Assembly (NCBI GenBank): GCA_944324665.1
Contig: CALUXD010000001.1
Coordinates: forward strand, 1-64,000
DNA: 64,000 nucleotides
From: Candidatus Proelusimicrobium volucris
GTDB lineage: Bacteria; Elusimicrobiota; Elusimicrobia; Elusimicrobiales; Elusimicrobiaceae
Reading direction: 5' to 3'
Part shown: positions 27,871-36,200 of the stretch, piece by piece
Position numbering within the stretch: the first letter of the stretch is position 1
How the letters are laid out: each line of letters opens with the position of its first letter
Translations under genes and position numbers: made by a program
The notes under the pieces: generated by a model
The model's database searches: none
What the model was told of the DNA's origin: nothing
Seen by the model: the letters and a program-made list of their open reading frames with translations, nothing else

Positions 27871-29277
27871 ATGCCAAACCCTTCATTACCACGGCAGACG
27901 GGCACAAGACAAAGCCCGCAGGAAAGAGTAAAAAACTTTAACGAAGTCGCCCAAGGCTTGGATAAAGAACACGCCCTTGAGGAGGCTTCCCGCTGTTTAA
28001 ACTGCAAGAATCCGCGTTGTCAGGCGGCTTGCCCGGTAAACGTGCAGATACCGTCTTTTATACAGCTTTTGTTGAAAGACGATGTTAAAGGGGCCGTATC
28101 CAAAATTATGGAAACGAGCCTCTTGCCCGCCGTATGCGGACGCGTCTGCCCGCAGGAAAAATACTGCGAGGGCGCCTGCGTTTTAAGAGAAAAATTCGGC
28201 TCCGTCGCCGTCGGCCTTCTTGAAAGATACACCGCCGACGCCGCACGCAAACAAGGTTTGGTAACACCGCCTACCCCCGCGAAAGCAACAGGTTTCAAAG
28301 TGGCGTGCGTAGGTTCCGGGCCCTCCTCTTTGGCCTGCGCGGCCGAACTTAAAAGAAGAGGCCACGACGTTACAGTCTATGAAGCTCTGCACGATTTTGG
28401 CGGAGTATTAAGGTATGGCATACCCTCTTTCAGACTTCCGAGGGAAATCATCAGCGAGGAGGTAAAAACCGTAAAGGCTATGGGCGTAAAGTTTGAGCAG
28501 GACGTCCTTATCGGCGCGGTAATCAGCATTGAGGAACTCCTTAAAGACTTTGACGCCGTCTATATCGGCAGCGGCGCGGGCCTGCCCACAATGGCGGGTG
28601 TACCCGGTGAAAACGCCGTAGGAGTATACAGCGCCAACGAATTTTTGACAAGAATAAATTTGGTCAAAGCCTATGAGTTCCCGAAAGCGGACACGCCCGT
28701 AAAATTGGGCAAGCGTGTAATAGTCTTGGGTGGCGGCAACAGCGCCATGGACGCGGCGCGCTGCGCCAGAAGGCTAAACCCCGAAAGCGTAACCGTCGTT
28801 TACAGAAGAAGCCGCGCTGAAATGCCCGCCCGCGAAGAGGAAGTAGAAAATGCTATGGAAGAAGGCGTCAAATTCGAGTTCCTTACCATACAAAAGGAAA
28901 TACTTACCAATGAGCAAGGGCACGTAATAGGGCTTAAATGCCTTAAAGCAGAACTCGGCGAGCCCGACGCTAAAGGCAGAAGACGCCCCGTCCCCGTAGA
29001 AGGTTCCGATTTCGTAATAGAGGCCGACAGCATAATAGTAGCCATAGGCCAAAAGCCGAATCCGATTATCCCTAAAAACACACCCGGCCTTAAAATGACC
29101 GACCGCGGCACTTTGGAGCTGGAAGCCGACGGACAAAGCAGCATAAAGGGCGTATTCGGCGGGGGCGACATCACCAGAGGCGGCGCAACCGTACTATTGG
29201 CTATGAAAGACGGCCTTGAAGCGGCCGCCAAGATAAGCCAATATCTTTCCGACAAAGAACCAAAAGGCGGTAAATAA
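27871..29277 (+). CDS. nfnB: NfnB/GltD-like flavoprotein (large subunit of NfnAB)
   Basis: A 468-residue glutamate-synthase-small-subunit homologue. N-terminal Cys clusters (RCLNCKNPRCQAACP and CGRVCPQEKYCEGACVL) bind two [4Fe-4S] clusters. FAD and NADPH sites follow (VGSGPSSLACAAELKRRGHDV, VLGGGNSAMDAARCARRL). No glutamate synthase large subunit is near, and an FNR-type subunit follows 1 base later, so this is best read as the large chain of NADH-dependent ferredoxin:NADP oxidoreductase. That enzyme bifurcates NADPH electrons to ferredoxin and NAD, or runs in reverse. GGAGAG precedes the ATG. Confidence 0.9.
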   Translation: MPNPSLPRQTGTRQSPQERVKNFNEVAQGLDKEHALEEASRCLNCKNPRCQAACPVNVQIPSFIQLLLKDDVKGAVSKIMETSLLPAVCGRVCPQEKYCEGACVLREKFGSVAVGLLERYTADAARKQGLVTPPTPAKATGFKVACVGSGPSSLACAAELKRRGHDVTVYEALHDFGGVLRYGIPSFRLPREIISEEVKTVKAMGVKFEQDVLIGAVISIEELLKDFDAVYIGSGAGLPTMAGVPGENAVGVYSANEFLTRINLVKAYEFPKADTPVKLGKRVIVLGGGNSAMDAARCARRLNPESVTVVYRRSRAEMPAREEEVENAMEEGVKFEFLTIQKEILTNEQGHVIGLKCLKAELGEPDAKGRRRPVPVEGSDFVIEADSIIVAIGQKPNPIIPKNTPGLKMTDRGTLELEADGQSSIKGVFGGGDITRGGATVLLAMKDGLEAAAKISQYLSDKEPKGGK

Positions 29278-29278
29278 T

Positions 29279-30133
29279 ATGGAAAAGTATACTATCGTAA
29301 ACAAAAGGAATATATCCGATACAATCTGCGAGTTTGAAATATATCAGCCTCTGATAGCTTCCAAAGCGAAGGCGGGGCAGTTCATAATTTTACGGGGCGA
29401 GGAGCTTGGCGAACGAATACCCGTAACTCTTGTCGACTGGGACGCGAAAAAGGGCACCATAAAAGCCATTATTCAAGCCATCGGCAAATCTACTTTGATG
29501 TTCAACAATCTAAAGCAGGGCGACAGATTTTTGACCGTCGCAGGCCCGCTTGGCACCGCGCTTGAAATAAAGAAATACGGCACCGTAGCGGTGGTGGGCG
29601 GCGGCGTCGGCATAGCGGAGATACTGCCCATCGCCAAAGCTTTCAAAGAAGCTGGCAACAGGATAGTATCTATACTGGGCGCACGCACCAAAGACCTTTT
29701 GATTCTTGAAGAAGAAATGAAGGCCGTATCCGACGTTACCGTCGTCGCGACCGATGACGGCAGTTACGGCCAGAAAGGTTTGGTTACCGACGCTTTAAAA
29801 ACTTTACACGACGCGGGCGAAAAGATAGACGCGGGCTTTATAATCGGCCCTATACCGATGATGAAGTTCACCGCTAAATTGATGAAAGAGCTGGGCATAA
29901 AACCCTTTGCCTCTTTAAACCCGATTATGCTTGACGGTACGGGCATGTGCGGCTGCTGCAGAGTGATAGTCGACGGCGAGACGAAATTCGCCTGCGTCGA
30001 CGGGCCTATGTTTGAAGCTTCAAATATAGATTTCGATAACCTTATGAAGCGTACCAGCGAATATAAGCCCGAAGAAAAACAATCGCTTGAGCTTTACGAA
30101 CGCGACCACAAATGCAAAATAGGTTTACATTAA
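29279..30133 (+). CDS. nfnA: NfnA/SudB-like FAD-[2Fe-2S] subunit
   Basis: A 284-residue ferredoxin-NADP-reductase fold protein: FAD domain with KAGQFIILRGEELGERIPVTL, NAD domain with VAVVGGGVGIAEILPIA, and C-terminal cysteines GTGMCGCCRVIVDGETKFACVDGP for a [2Fe-2S] cluster. It resembles dihydroorotate-dehydrogenase electron-transfer subunits, but the partner here is NfnB. The NfnAB pair would balance NADH, NADPH and reduced ferredoxin, which fits the ferredoxin-fused Etf of the same genome. A strong terminator follows. Confidence 0.9.
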   Translation: MEKYTIVNKRNISDTICEFEIYQPLIASKAKAGQFIILRGEELGERIPVTLVDWDAKKGTIKAIIQAIGKSTLMFNNLKQGDRFLTVAGPLGTALEIKKYGTVAVVGGGVGIAEILPIAKAFKEAGNRIVSILGARTKDLLILEEEMKAVSDVTVVATDDGSYGQKGLVTDALKTLHDAGEKIDAGFIIGPIPMMKFTAKLMKELGIKPFASLNPIMLDGTGMCGCCRVIVDGETKFACVDGPMFEASNIDFDNLMKRTSEYKPEEKQSLELYERDHKCKIGLH

Positions 30134-30152
30134 GCATTAAAAACGACTAAAG

Positions 30153-30182
30153 AAACGCCGGCCAAAAAGCCGGCGTTTTTAT
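30153..30182 (+). terminator. Terminator of the GH57-nfnBA unit
   Basis: AACGCCGGC, loop CAAAAA, GCCGGCGTT and TTT. Confidence 0.88.
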
Positions 30183-30222
30183 TTATTAAATACTTTTATT
30201 TAATTCTTCCAATAGAGATCAA

Positions 30223-30762
30223 CTATTCTACACTGCCACCGGTATGCGGTCCGCCGCCGCTGCCGCCGCTGCCGCCGCTGCCGCCGCTTGAGCTTGAGGA
30301 AGGCAATCCCAAAGAAGTACAAATACCGCTTACGGAAGCACCGCCTGAAGCGGTCGTATCATCACAGGTAACTTTACCCGTATAGTAATCTCTGCGGAGA
30401 GTATATCTTGAGCTGCCGATCCTGGTCGCCGTAATATTTCCGCTGGCGGTATCACTGCCATCAACCTGGAAATCAAAGTTATTGCTGCTCCAGGTTCCGC
30501 CGCTTACGGGGTTGCCGTTTACGTCGGCAAGTTCAATATCCAAACCGGATAAGGTCGTCGGATACTGATTATTGGTGGAAACGAGCCTCGCTCTTTCCAT
30601 CGCAGCAGATACGGAGCCCATTATAGAAAGAGCTTCCGTCGCTCTCGATTTTTCAACCGCTTTAAAATACTGGGGCAGTGCAACCGCGGCCAAAATGCCG
30701 ATTATCAACACAACCACCAGCAACTCTATCAGGGTAAAACCCTTTTTTGTTAACTGTTTCAT
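30223..30762 (-). CDS. Type IV pilin-like (PilA/PilE) protein with Gly/Ser tail
   Basis: A 179-residue prepilin. The leader is short and basic (MKQLTKKG) with the class III cleavage site G|FTLIELLVVV, Glu at mature position 5, and a hydrophobic helix through ALPQYFKAVEKSRATEAL. The globular part has one Cys pair (VTCDDTTA and SGICTSLG) that could form the D-loop. The last 25 residues are SSSSSGG and GGS repeats, unusual for a pilin; in the DNA they are a 9-base repeat (30251-30288). I use the ATG at 30762, preceded by GGAGAAAA. No pilus machinery is in the window, so it is a stand-alone pilin. Confidence 0.88.
   Translation of the reverse strand: MKQLTKKGFTLIELLVVVLIIGILAAVALPQYFKAVEKSRATEALSIMGSVSAAMERARLVSTNNQYPTTLSGLDIELADVNGNPVSGGTWSSNNFDFQVDGSDTASGNITATRIGSSRYTLRRDYYTGKVTCDDTTASGGASVSGICTSLGLPSSSSSGGSGGSGGSGGGPHTGGSVE
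30251..30288. repeat. 9-base tandem repeat in the pilin tail
   Basis: About four copies of GCCGCCGCT code for Gly-Gly-Ser repeats at the pilin C-terminus. Gain or loss of copies would keep the frame. Confidence 0.8.
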
Positions 30763-30830
30763 TGTATTTTCTCCTATGCGTCCTTGCTGGACGTATAGAT
30801 ATTTTATCAAATATTAATTACAAAACTTAT

Positions 30831-30863
30831 AAAAAAAGCCCCCGCTTTTTGCGGGGGCTTTTT
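30831..30863 (-). terminator. Terminator of the megasynthase-PPTase-carboxyltransferase unit
   Basis: AAAAAAAGCCCCCGC, loop TTTTT, GCGGGGGCTTTTT, just after the carboxyltransferase stop on the minus strand. Confidence 0.85.
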
Positions 30864-30876
30864 AAAGAGCATTTCC

Positions 30877-32520
30877 TTAAAGAGGTATATTGCCTTTTTG
30901 CGGATTATTTTTTGGATCTCTCTTATTCTTTAGTATCCTAAGCGCCCTTATAATGCGCTGACGCGCATTGGAGGGTTCTATAACCTCGTCTATAGAGCCT
31001 GTCGAAGCCGTCTGATAAGGAGAGGCAAATTTCTCCGCATATTCTTTTGTCAGACGTTCTTTTATTTCCTCAACTTTATCTTTCGGGGCGGCCTTTATAT
31101 CCTTGGAGTATAGTATTTCTATCGCGCCCCTGGGGCCCATAACCGCAATTTCCGCCGAAGGCAGAGCGAAGTTGAAATCGCCCCTCAAGTATTTGGAGCT
31201 CATCGCTATATAAGCACCGCCGTAGGCTTTCCTTAAAACCAAAGTAATCTTGGGGACGCTGGCCTCGGAATAAGCGTAAAGCAGTTTCGCGCCGTGCCTG
31301 ATAATGCCGCCGTGTTCCTGTTCCACACCGGGCAAATAGCCGCCGATGTCCACTAAAGTAAGTATCGGTATATTAAATGCGTTTAAGAACCTTACGAACC
31401 GCGCCGCTTTATCGCTGGCGTGCAAATCCAAAGCTCCGCCCAAATGGTCGGAATTGTTGGCAACCACGCCGACGACTTCACCGCCCATGCGGATAAAACC
31501 GACTACCACGTTCTTGGCGAAATCGCGGTGTATCTCGAAGAATTTATTTTCGTCGGCGAGCTCCCAAATCACATGCTGTATTCTGAAGGGCATTTTCGGG
31601 TTCATTCCCGCGACCTTTTCCAAGAAAGGGGTTTTCCTGTCTGGCGAATCTATCGTGCTGGTGCTGAGGGGTTTCTCAAAACAGTTCTGCGGCAGGAAGG
31701 TGAGCAAATCCCTTAGCTGCCTGAAGCAGTCTTGCTCGCTGTTGGCCACCATATGGCATACGCCGCTCTTTTGGCTGTGGGCCTTGCTACCGCCCAGAGT
31801 ATCGAAATCTACATTCTCGCCCGTCGCCGATTTGACTACGCCCGGCCCCGTAACGAACATATGGCTTATGCCATCGACCATAAAGATATAATCCGTCAAA
31901 GCCGGCGAATAGACAGCGCCGCCCGCGCAAGGCCCCAAAATAACTGAAATCTGCGGTATCACGCCGGAGGCTTTTACGTTCCTGTAAAATATCTCGCCGT
32001 AACCGTCAAGGCTGTCTACGCCTTCCTGTATTCTGGCGCCGCCGCTGTCCAAAAGCCCGATGACAGGTATTTTTGCTTCAAGAGCCAAATCCATTATATA
32101 GGCTATCTTTTGTGCGTGCGCAAGGCCCAAAGAACCGCCAAGCTGCGTGAAATCCTGTGCGAATATCGCCACTTCGCGCCCGTTTATTCTGCCAAAACCC
32201 GTTATTACGCCGTCACCTTTCAAGTCCTTATCTTTTATGCCGAAATCGGTACATCTGGATTTGGCTAAAGTGCGGATTTCAAAAAAGCTGTTTTCGTCCA
32301 AAAGATATTGCAATCTCTCTCGCGCGGTGAATTTTCCCTTCTTCTTTTGCGCTTCAACTTTATCGGCGGGGCTGGTGCGCGCAGCCTCAATATTCTTGCG
32401 GAAAATCTTTATGCTTTGCGCCACTTCCTCTTCTTTATTGGCCTTGGTTTCCTTAACTTCTTTTACCGCCGCGTCTTTTGCGCCCGAGTTTTTAGTTTCC
32501 TTCTTCACTGCTTCTTCCAT
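30877..32520 (-). CDS. Acyl-CoA carboxylase carboxyltransferase (PccB/MmdA-like)
   Basis: A 547-residue biotin-dependent carboxyltransferase with two crotonase-like halves. The N-half has LDSGGARIQEGVDSL and GPCAGGAVYSPALTDY, the C-half LVDIGGYLPGVEQEHGGIIRHGAK and RKAYGGAYIAMSSK. Relatives move carboxyl groups between biotin and acetyl-, propionyl- or methylmalonyl-CoA. A Lys/Glu-rich extension of about 35 residues precedes the usual start. No biotin carboxylase or carrier gene is near, so it could serve a decarboxylase pump or an ACC. Its position 10 bases after the PPTase gene suggests, but does not prove, that it feeds malonyl-CoA to the megasynthase. Confidence 0.87.
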   Translation of the reverse strand: MEEAVKKETKNSGAKDAAVKEVKETKANKEEEVAQSIKIFRKNIEAARTSPADKVEAQKKKGKFTARERLQYLLDENSFFEIRTLAKSRCTDFGIKDKDLKGDGVITGFGRINGREVAIFAQDFTQLGGSLGLAHAQKIAYIMDLALEAKIPVIGLLDSGGARIQEGVDSLDGYGEIFYRNVKASGVIPQISVILGPCAGGAVYSPALTDYIFMVDGISHMFVTGPGVVKSATGENVDFDTLGGSKAHSQKSGVCHMVANSEQDCFRQLRDLLTFLPQNCFEKPLSTSTIDSPDRKTPFLEKVAGMNPKMPFRIQHVIWELADENKFFEIHRDFAKNVVVGFIRMGGEVVGVVANNSDHLGGALDLHASDKAARFVRFLNAFNIPILTLVDIGGYLPGVEQEHGGIIRHGAKLLYAYSEASVPKITLVLRKAYGGAYIAMSSKYLRGDFNFALPSAEIAVMGPRGAIEILYSKDIKAAPKDKVEEIKERLTKEYAEKFASPYQTASTGSIDEVIEPSNARQRIIRALRILKNKRDPKNNPQKGNIPL

Positions 32521-32530
32521 AAAAACCTCT

Positions 32531-33157
32531 CTATAAAAGCGGAGCCTCGCTGGCTATCGCGAGTTTATAGCCCCCGTCTAAATCTTTAATGTCTATTTGG
32601 ACCTTCGGACTTCCAAGCCTTGCCCATAAATCCAATGCTCTGCCGTAAAACTGCAGACGCCCGTTTATAAATCTTATATCTCTTGTATCCAGGGAAAGGC
32701 CCACTCCCATAAACTTAAGCACGGCCTCTTTCTTCGCCCACAATTCGGTAAGAAAAACCGGCGCGGTAGAAGACAGTTCATCATCGCCGAAACTTTGCTT
32801 CATCCACGCGGTGCTGCGCGGTTCTATTACTTCCATATCCACGCCTATGCCCATGCCGGCCGTAGCTATCGCCGCGGCGGCGAAATCCCCGCTGTGCGTA
32901 ATCGATACCGGCAGGCTGCATCCGCCTGGCACGCCCAATATCGGCTGGCCGGAAGTGCGGTTCACCACTTCTATCTGCCTGATGTCAAATATGAAAAATC
33001 CGCTGGCCAGTTTTTTTAAAGCGTAGCGCCCGCCGAGCCATTCCCGGCGGCGCTTTTCCACCTTAAAACCGTTATAGGTTTTTAACTCCCTAGGGCTAAG
33101 AAACTCCTCTGCGGGCGGAAGTTTATCCAACTCCACTATTTTAAGTTTATAGCTCAT
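32531..33157 (-). CDS. 4'-Phosphopantetheinyl transferase (Sfp type)
   Basis: A 208-residue PPTase that moves the phosphopantetheine arm from CoA to carrier proteins. It has VSITHSGDFAAAA, the Mg site GIGVDMEVIEP (D107, E109) and WAKKEAVLKFMG (W140, K143, E144), the standard Sfp signatures. GGAG precedes the ATG. It follows the megasynthase by 49 bases, across a GC-rich hairpin, and very likely activates the four ACP domains of that enzyme. The ACPs carry Thr in place of the expected Ser, so this PPTase may be adapted to an unusual acceptor. Confidence 0.9.
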   Translation of the reverse strand: MSYKLKIVELDKLPPAEEFLSPRELKTYNGFKVEKRRREWLGGRYALKKLASGFFIFDIRQIEVVNRTSGQPILGVPGGCSLPVSITHSGDFAAAAIATAGMGIGVDMEVIEPRSTAWMKQSFGDDELSSTAPVFLTELWAKKEAVLKFMGVGLSLDTRDIRFINGRLQFYGRALDLWARLGSPKVQIDIKDLDGGYKLAIASEAPLL

Positions 33158-33179
33158 TTAATCTCCGCGCTTAAGCAAA

Positions 33180-33202
33180 ACTCCGCCCGAAACGGGCGGA
33201 GT
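33180..33202 (-). terminator. Hairpin between megasynthase and PPTase genes
   Basis: A 10-bp stem (ACTCCGCCCG / CGGGCGGAGT) with a 3-base loop, followed on the minus strand by only four T. It may act as a weak terminator or mRNA 3'-end stabiliser that lowers expression of the two downstream genes. Confidence 0.55.
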
Positions 33203-33206
33203 ATAT

Positions 33207-36200
33207 TTACTGTCCTATCATCTGATAATCGGAAAGTTCTATCCACAGCTTGCCGTTCTCGTCGAAAACGAAGCCGTCATACATGCTCTTGCCTTCTATA
33301 TTCTTGCCGGTAAACACCGCCAAAGTATACAGTTTATTGGGGGCTTCGCCTTTGCCGTGTATGTACACCTTGCCGATTGAATCGGGCAGGGTCATACGGT
33401 TTTCTATCGCCAAGTCGCGGTATCCGCAAGTCTGGAAGCACGCCTCAATAAGCATAGGATAGGCGATAAGATGTTTGGGACCGTCGTGGAACAATACCTG
33501 CGAGGGCTTTTCGTAGACGCCCAAAACGGCATTGTCGTCAAGTTTCATTATCCCGCCCAAAACCTGGAAGGACGGCCCGTGGAAATATTTGGAATAAATC
33601 TCTTCCTTGCTGACGGCCATTTCCCCGCCGTCTAAATTAACTTTGTCTTTATACTGATTCCACTTGCTTTCAAAATGTTCCAATACCCTGGCGGTGAAAT
33701 GGCGGCGCGTGCTGCCCATCTTAACGCCCTTGCTGTTTATAAAATCAGATTCGATTTCCATCGACACCTTTCCGCCGTCGTTCACGCCTTTGATGCGTAC
33801 GCTTTGCGGGCGGCGCCTTAAAAGTTTTATCGGCAAGTAGAAATGCACGTCTTCCAAACCTTGAGGGATTTTTCCTTCAAGCATTGAAGCCGTTTCCATA
33901 AAAGTTTCGATACCCATAACGCCCGGCACATAAGGCGTGCCCTCAATCGCGTGATCGAAAAGAAAGGGATATTCCGCGTTAAAGGTGTTTTCCGCCGCTA
34001 TTTCTTTACCTGCGGCGAGGTTCTTTACTTCCCCCAAAAAAAAGTTTTCCGTCTCATCCTGCGGCTGTTTTACGCTTTCGGAGCTATCCTCCGTAGCGGC
34101 GGGAGTACCGCTCTGTCCGCCATTGCCGCCGGAGGGGGTATTTCCCCCCTCCTCGGCTTCATCTTCAAGAATGAAAGGATCGTTTATCCTAATCTGTTTA
34201 TCCCAGTCCAAATTGCCCAAGTCGTCGGTGAGGACGATTTCCGGCACGCGGCCGTAGACAATCTCGTTAAGGAATATCTGCATACCGTCGTAAGGATCTA
34301 CGAACTTAAGCCCCTGCGAAGTTAAAAATTCCACTACGCCCGGTCTTACGCCCATACCCACGCTGGCATACGCGCTCATATCAATGCTGACGGCTCTCTG
34401 TCCTTGGTTCTGCAAGGAAATGCAGAGTTTGGCCAAGAAGTCGTTGGCGCTAGCATAGTCGCTCTGGCCCAAGTTGCCGTATTTGCCCGCTATCGAAGAT
34501 GCGAAAGCGTAGAAGCCCGTATCCTTTACGAAGTTCAACGCCACAAAAGCCGCGGCGCTGGTCGCCTTGATGTCAAACGTTCTGTAATACTCATCGGTAG
34601 TTTTATCCGTAAAGAGTTTGGATCTCTCAAACCCGGCGAAGTGTATCAAGCCGTCTACTTTGCCGTACTTAGCTTTTATCTTCGTTACGACATCCTTCAT
34701 CATGCTGCCGTTGGTAACGTCGCACTGATAATAGTCCACATCGCCGCCCAAAGCCTTTATCTTCTGCATATTCTTGTAGAGGGTTATGGAGTCTTTTACC
34801 TTTCCAAACGCTCTTTCAAGCATTACGGGGGTGGCGCGTACGGTTTTGTCCGCCTTCATTTCAAGCCACATCTTATTCTTTAATTCTTTAAGTTCGGCTT
34901 CGTTAAGGGTGGCCCAATACGGAGTCTTATCGGTGAGCTCGATAATATCAAGTATCAATACTCTGGCTTTATATTGGGATGCCAATTTCTGCGAAAGTAT
35001 CGCGCCCAAACCTCTGCCGGCACCGGTGAAAGCTACCGTCTTGCCAGTCAAGTCCATATGTTTTTTGCTCATATTGAGCTTTCTGGGCAGGGAGAACATC
35101 GTGCTTCTCTTGCCTTGATAGTAGCTTATCATGGCTCTGTCATCGCCTTTAAGAAGTTCATATATAGTCTTTTCAGCCATATACTCGGCTTCCGCGGTAG
35201 GTTCAAAGTCCATAATCTTGGTAAATACACCGCCTATCTCATAGAAGTCTTTCCTTAAGCAGTTGGCCGCACCGCAGACTGAACCTATCGTAGGGCTGAT
35301 AGCCTCTTTCGTCTTATAAGCAAAAGCTCCGTCTACTTTAAACACAACCGATAAGAACGTATCGGCGTCATCGCGTTTGGACATATCCTTTACAAATATC
35401 TTGCTGGCCATAAACAAAGGCATAAGGAATTTGGTCAAGTCCGCATGCGGGTTAATCTTCTTGTCATATTTCTTAATTGAGCAAGGTAACAAGTATACTA
35501 TACCTTGCACCTGACCGGGGGTTTCCTTTGCGTATTGCTCCAACGCGGAGGTAGTTTCCTCAAGGCTGTCCCAGTTGACTATCGTCGTATTTTTGCTGCG
35601 CGTTTTAAGAGTGGTAAAGATATGCGTCTTTACGCCCTGCTCTTTAAAAGCGTCGACATAAGCCCTTGTTAACGCTGCACTGTCGGAGAATATCAATACC
35701 GTCCTGTCGGCCGAAAGCCTGCGATTGGCTTCCGCGGACAAAGGCGCATCAACCAAAGTGGGGATAAAGCGGAGTTTCTTATTATGGGAATCTTCGCCTT
35801 CATACTGTTTGGGCTCGCTCGGCGCCGCCGCTTGCGCGGGGGCTTCAGCTTTTACTTCCGTGCTCTGGGCGGATTGGCTCTGCGCTTGAGGCGCAGGTTC
35901 CGCGGCAGGCGCGGCAGCCGCCTTTGAAGCGCTTAAAGCATAGTTGATACAATGCCTTATCGTCGGATAATCTTTAAGCTGTATGCCCTCGGCTTGAGGC
36001 AAGTTGTACATCTCTCTCATTGACGCGAACAGTTCGGCTTGTTTTACCGTATCGATACCCAAATCCGCTTCCATATCGAGGTCAAGCTCAAGCATATCTT
36101 TCGGGTAACCGGTCTTTTCCGCTATCAAACTCACGATTTCTTCCGTTACCGTAGCTTCGTCAAGTTTCTTGGCGGGCGCGGCGGAAACCGCAGGCGCCGC

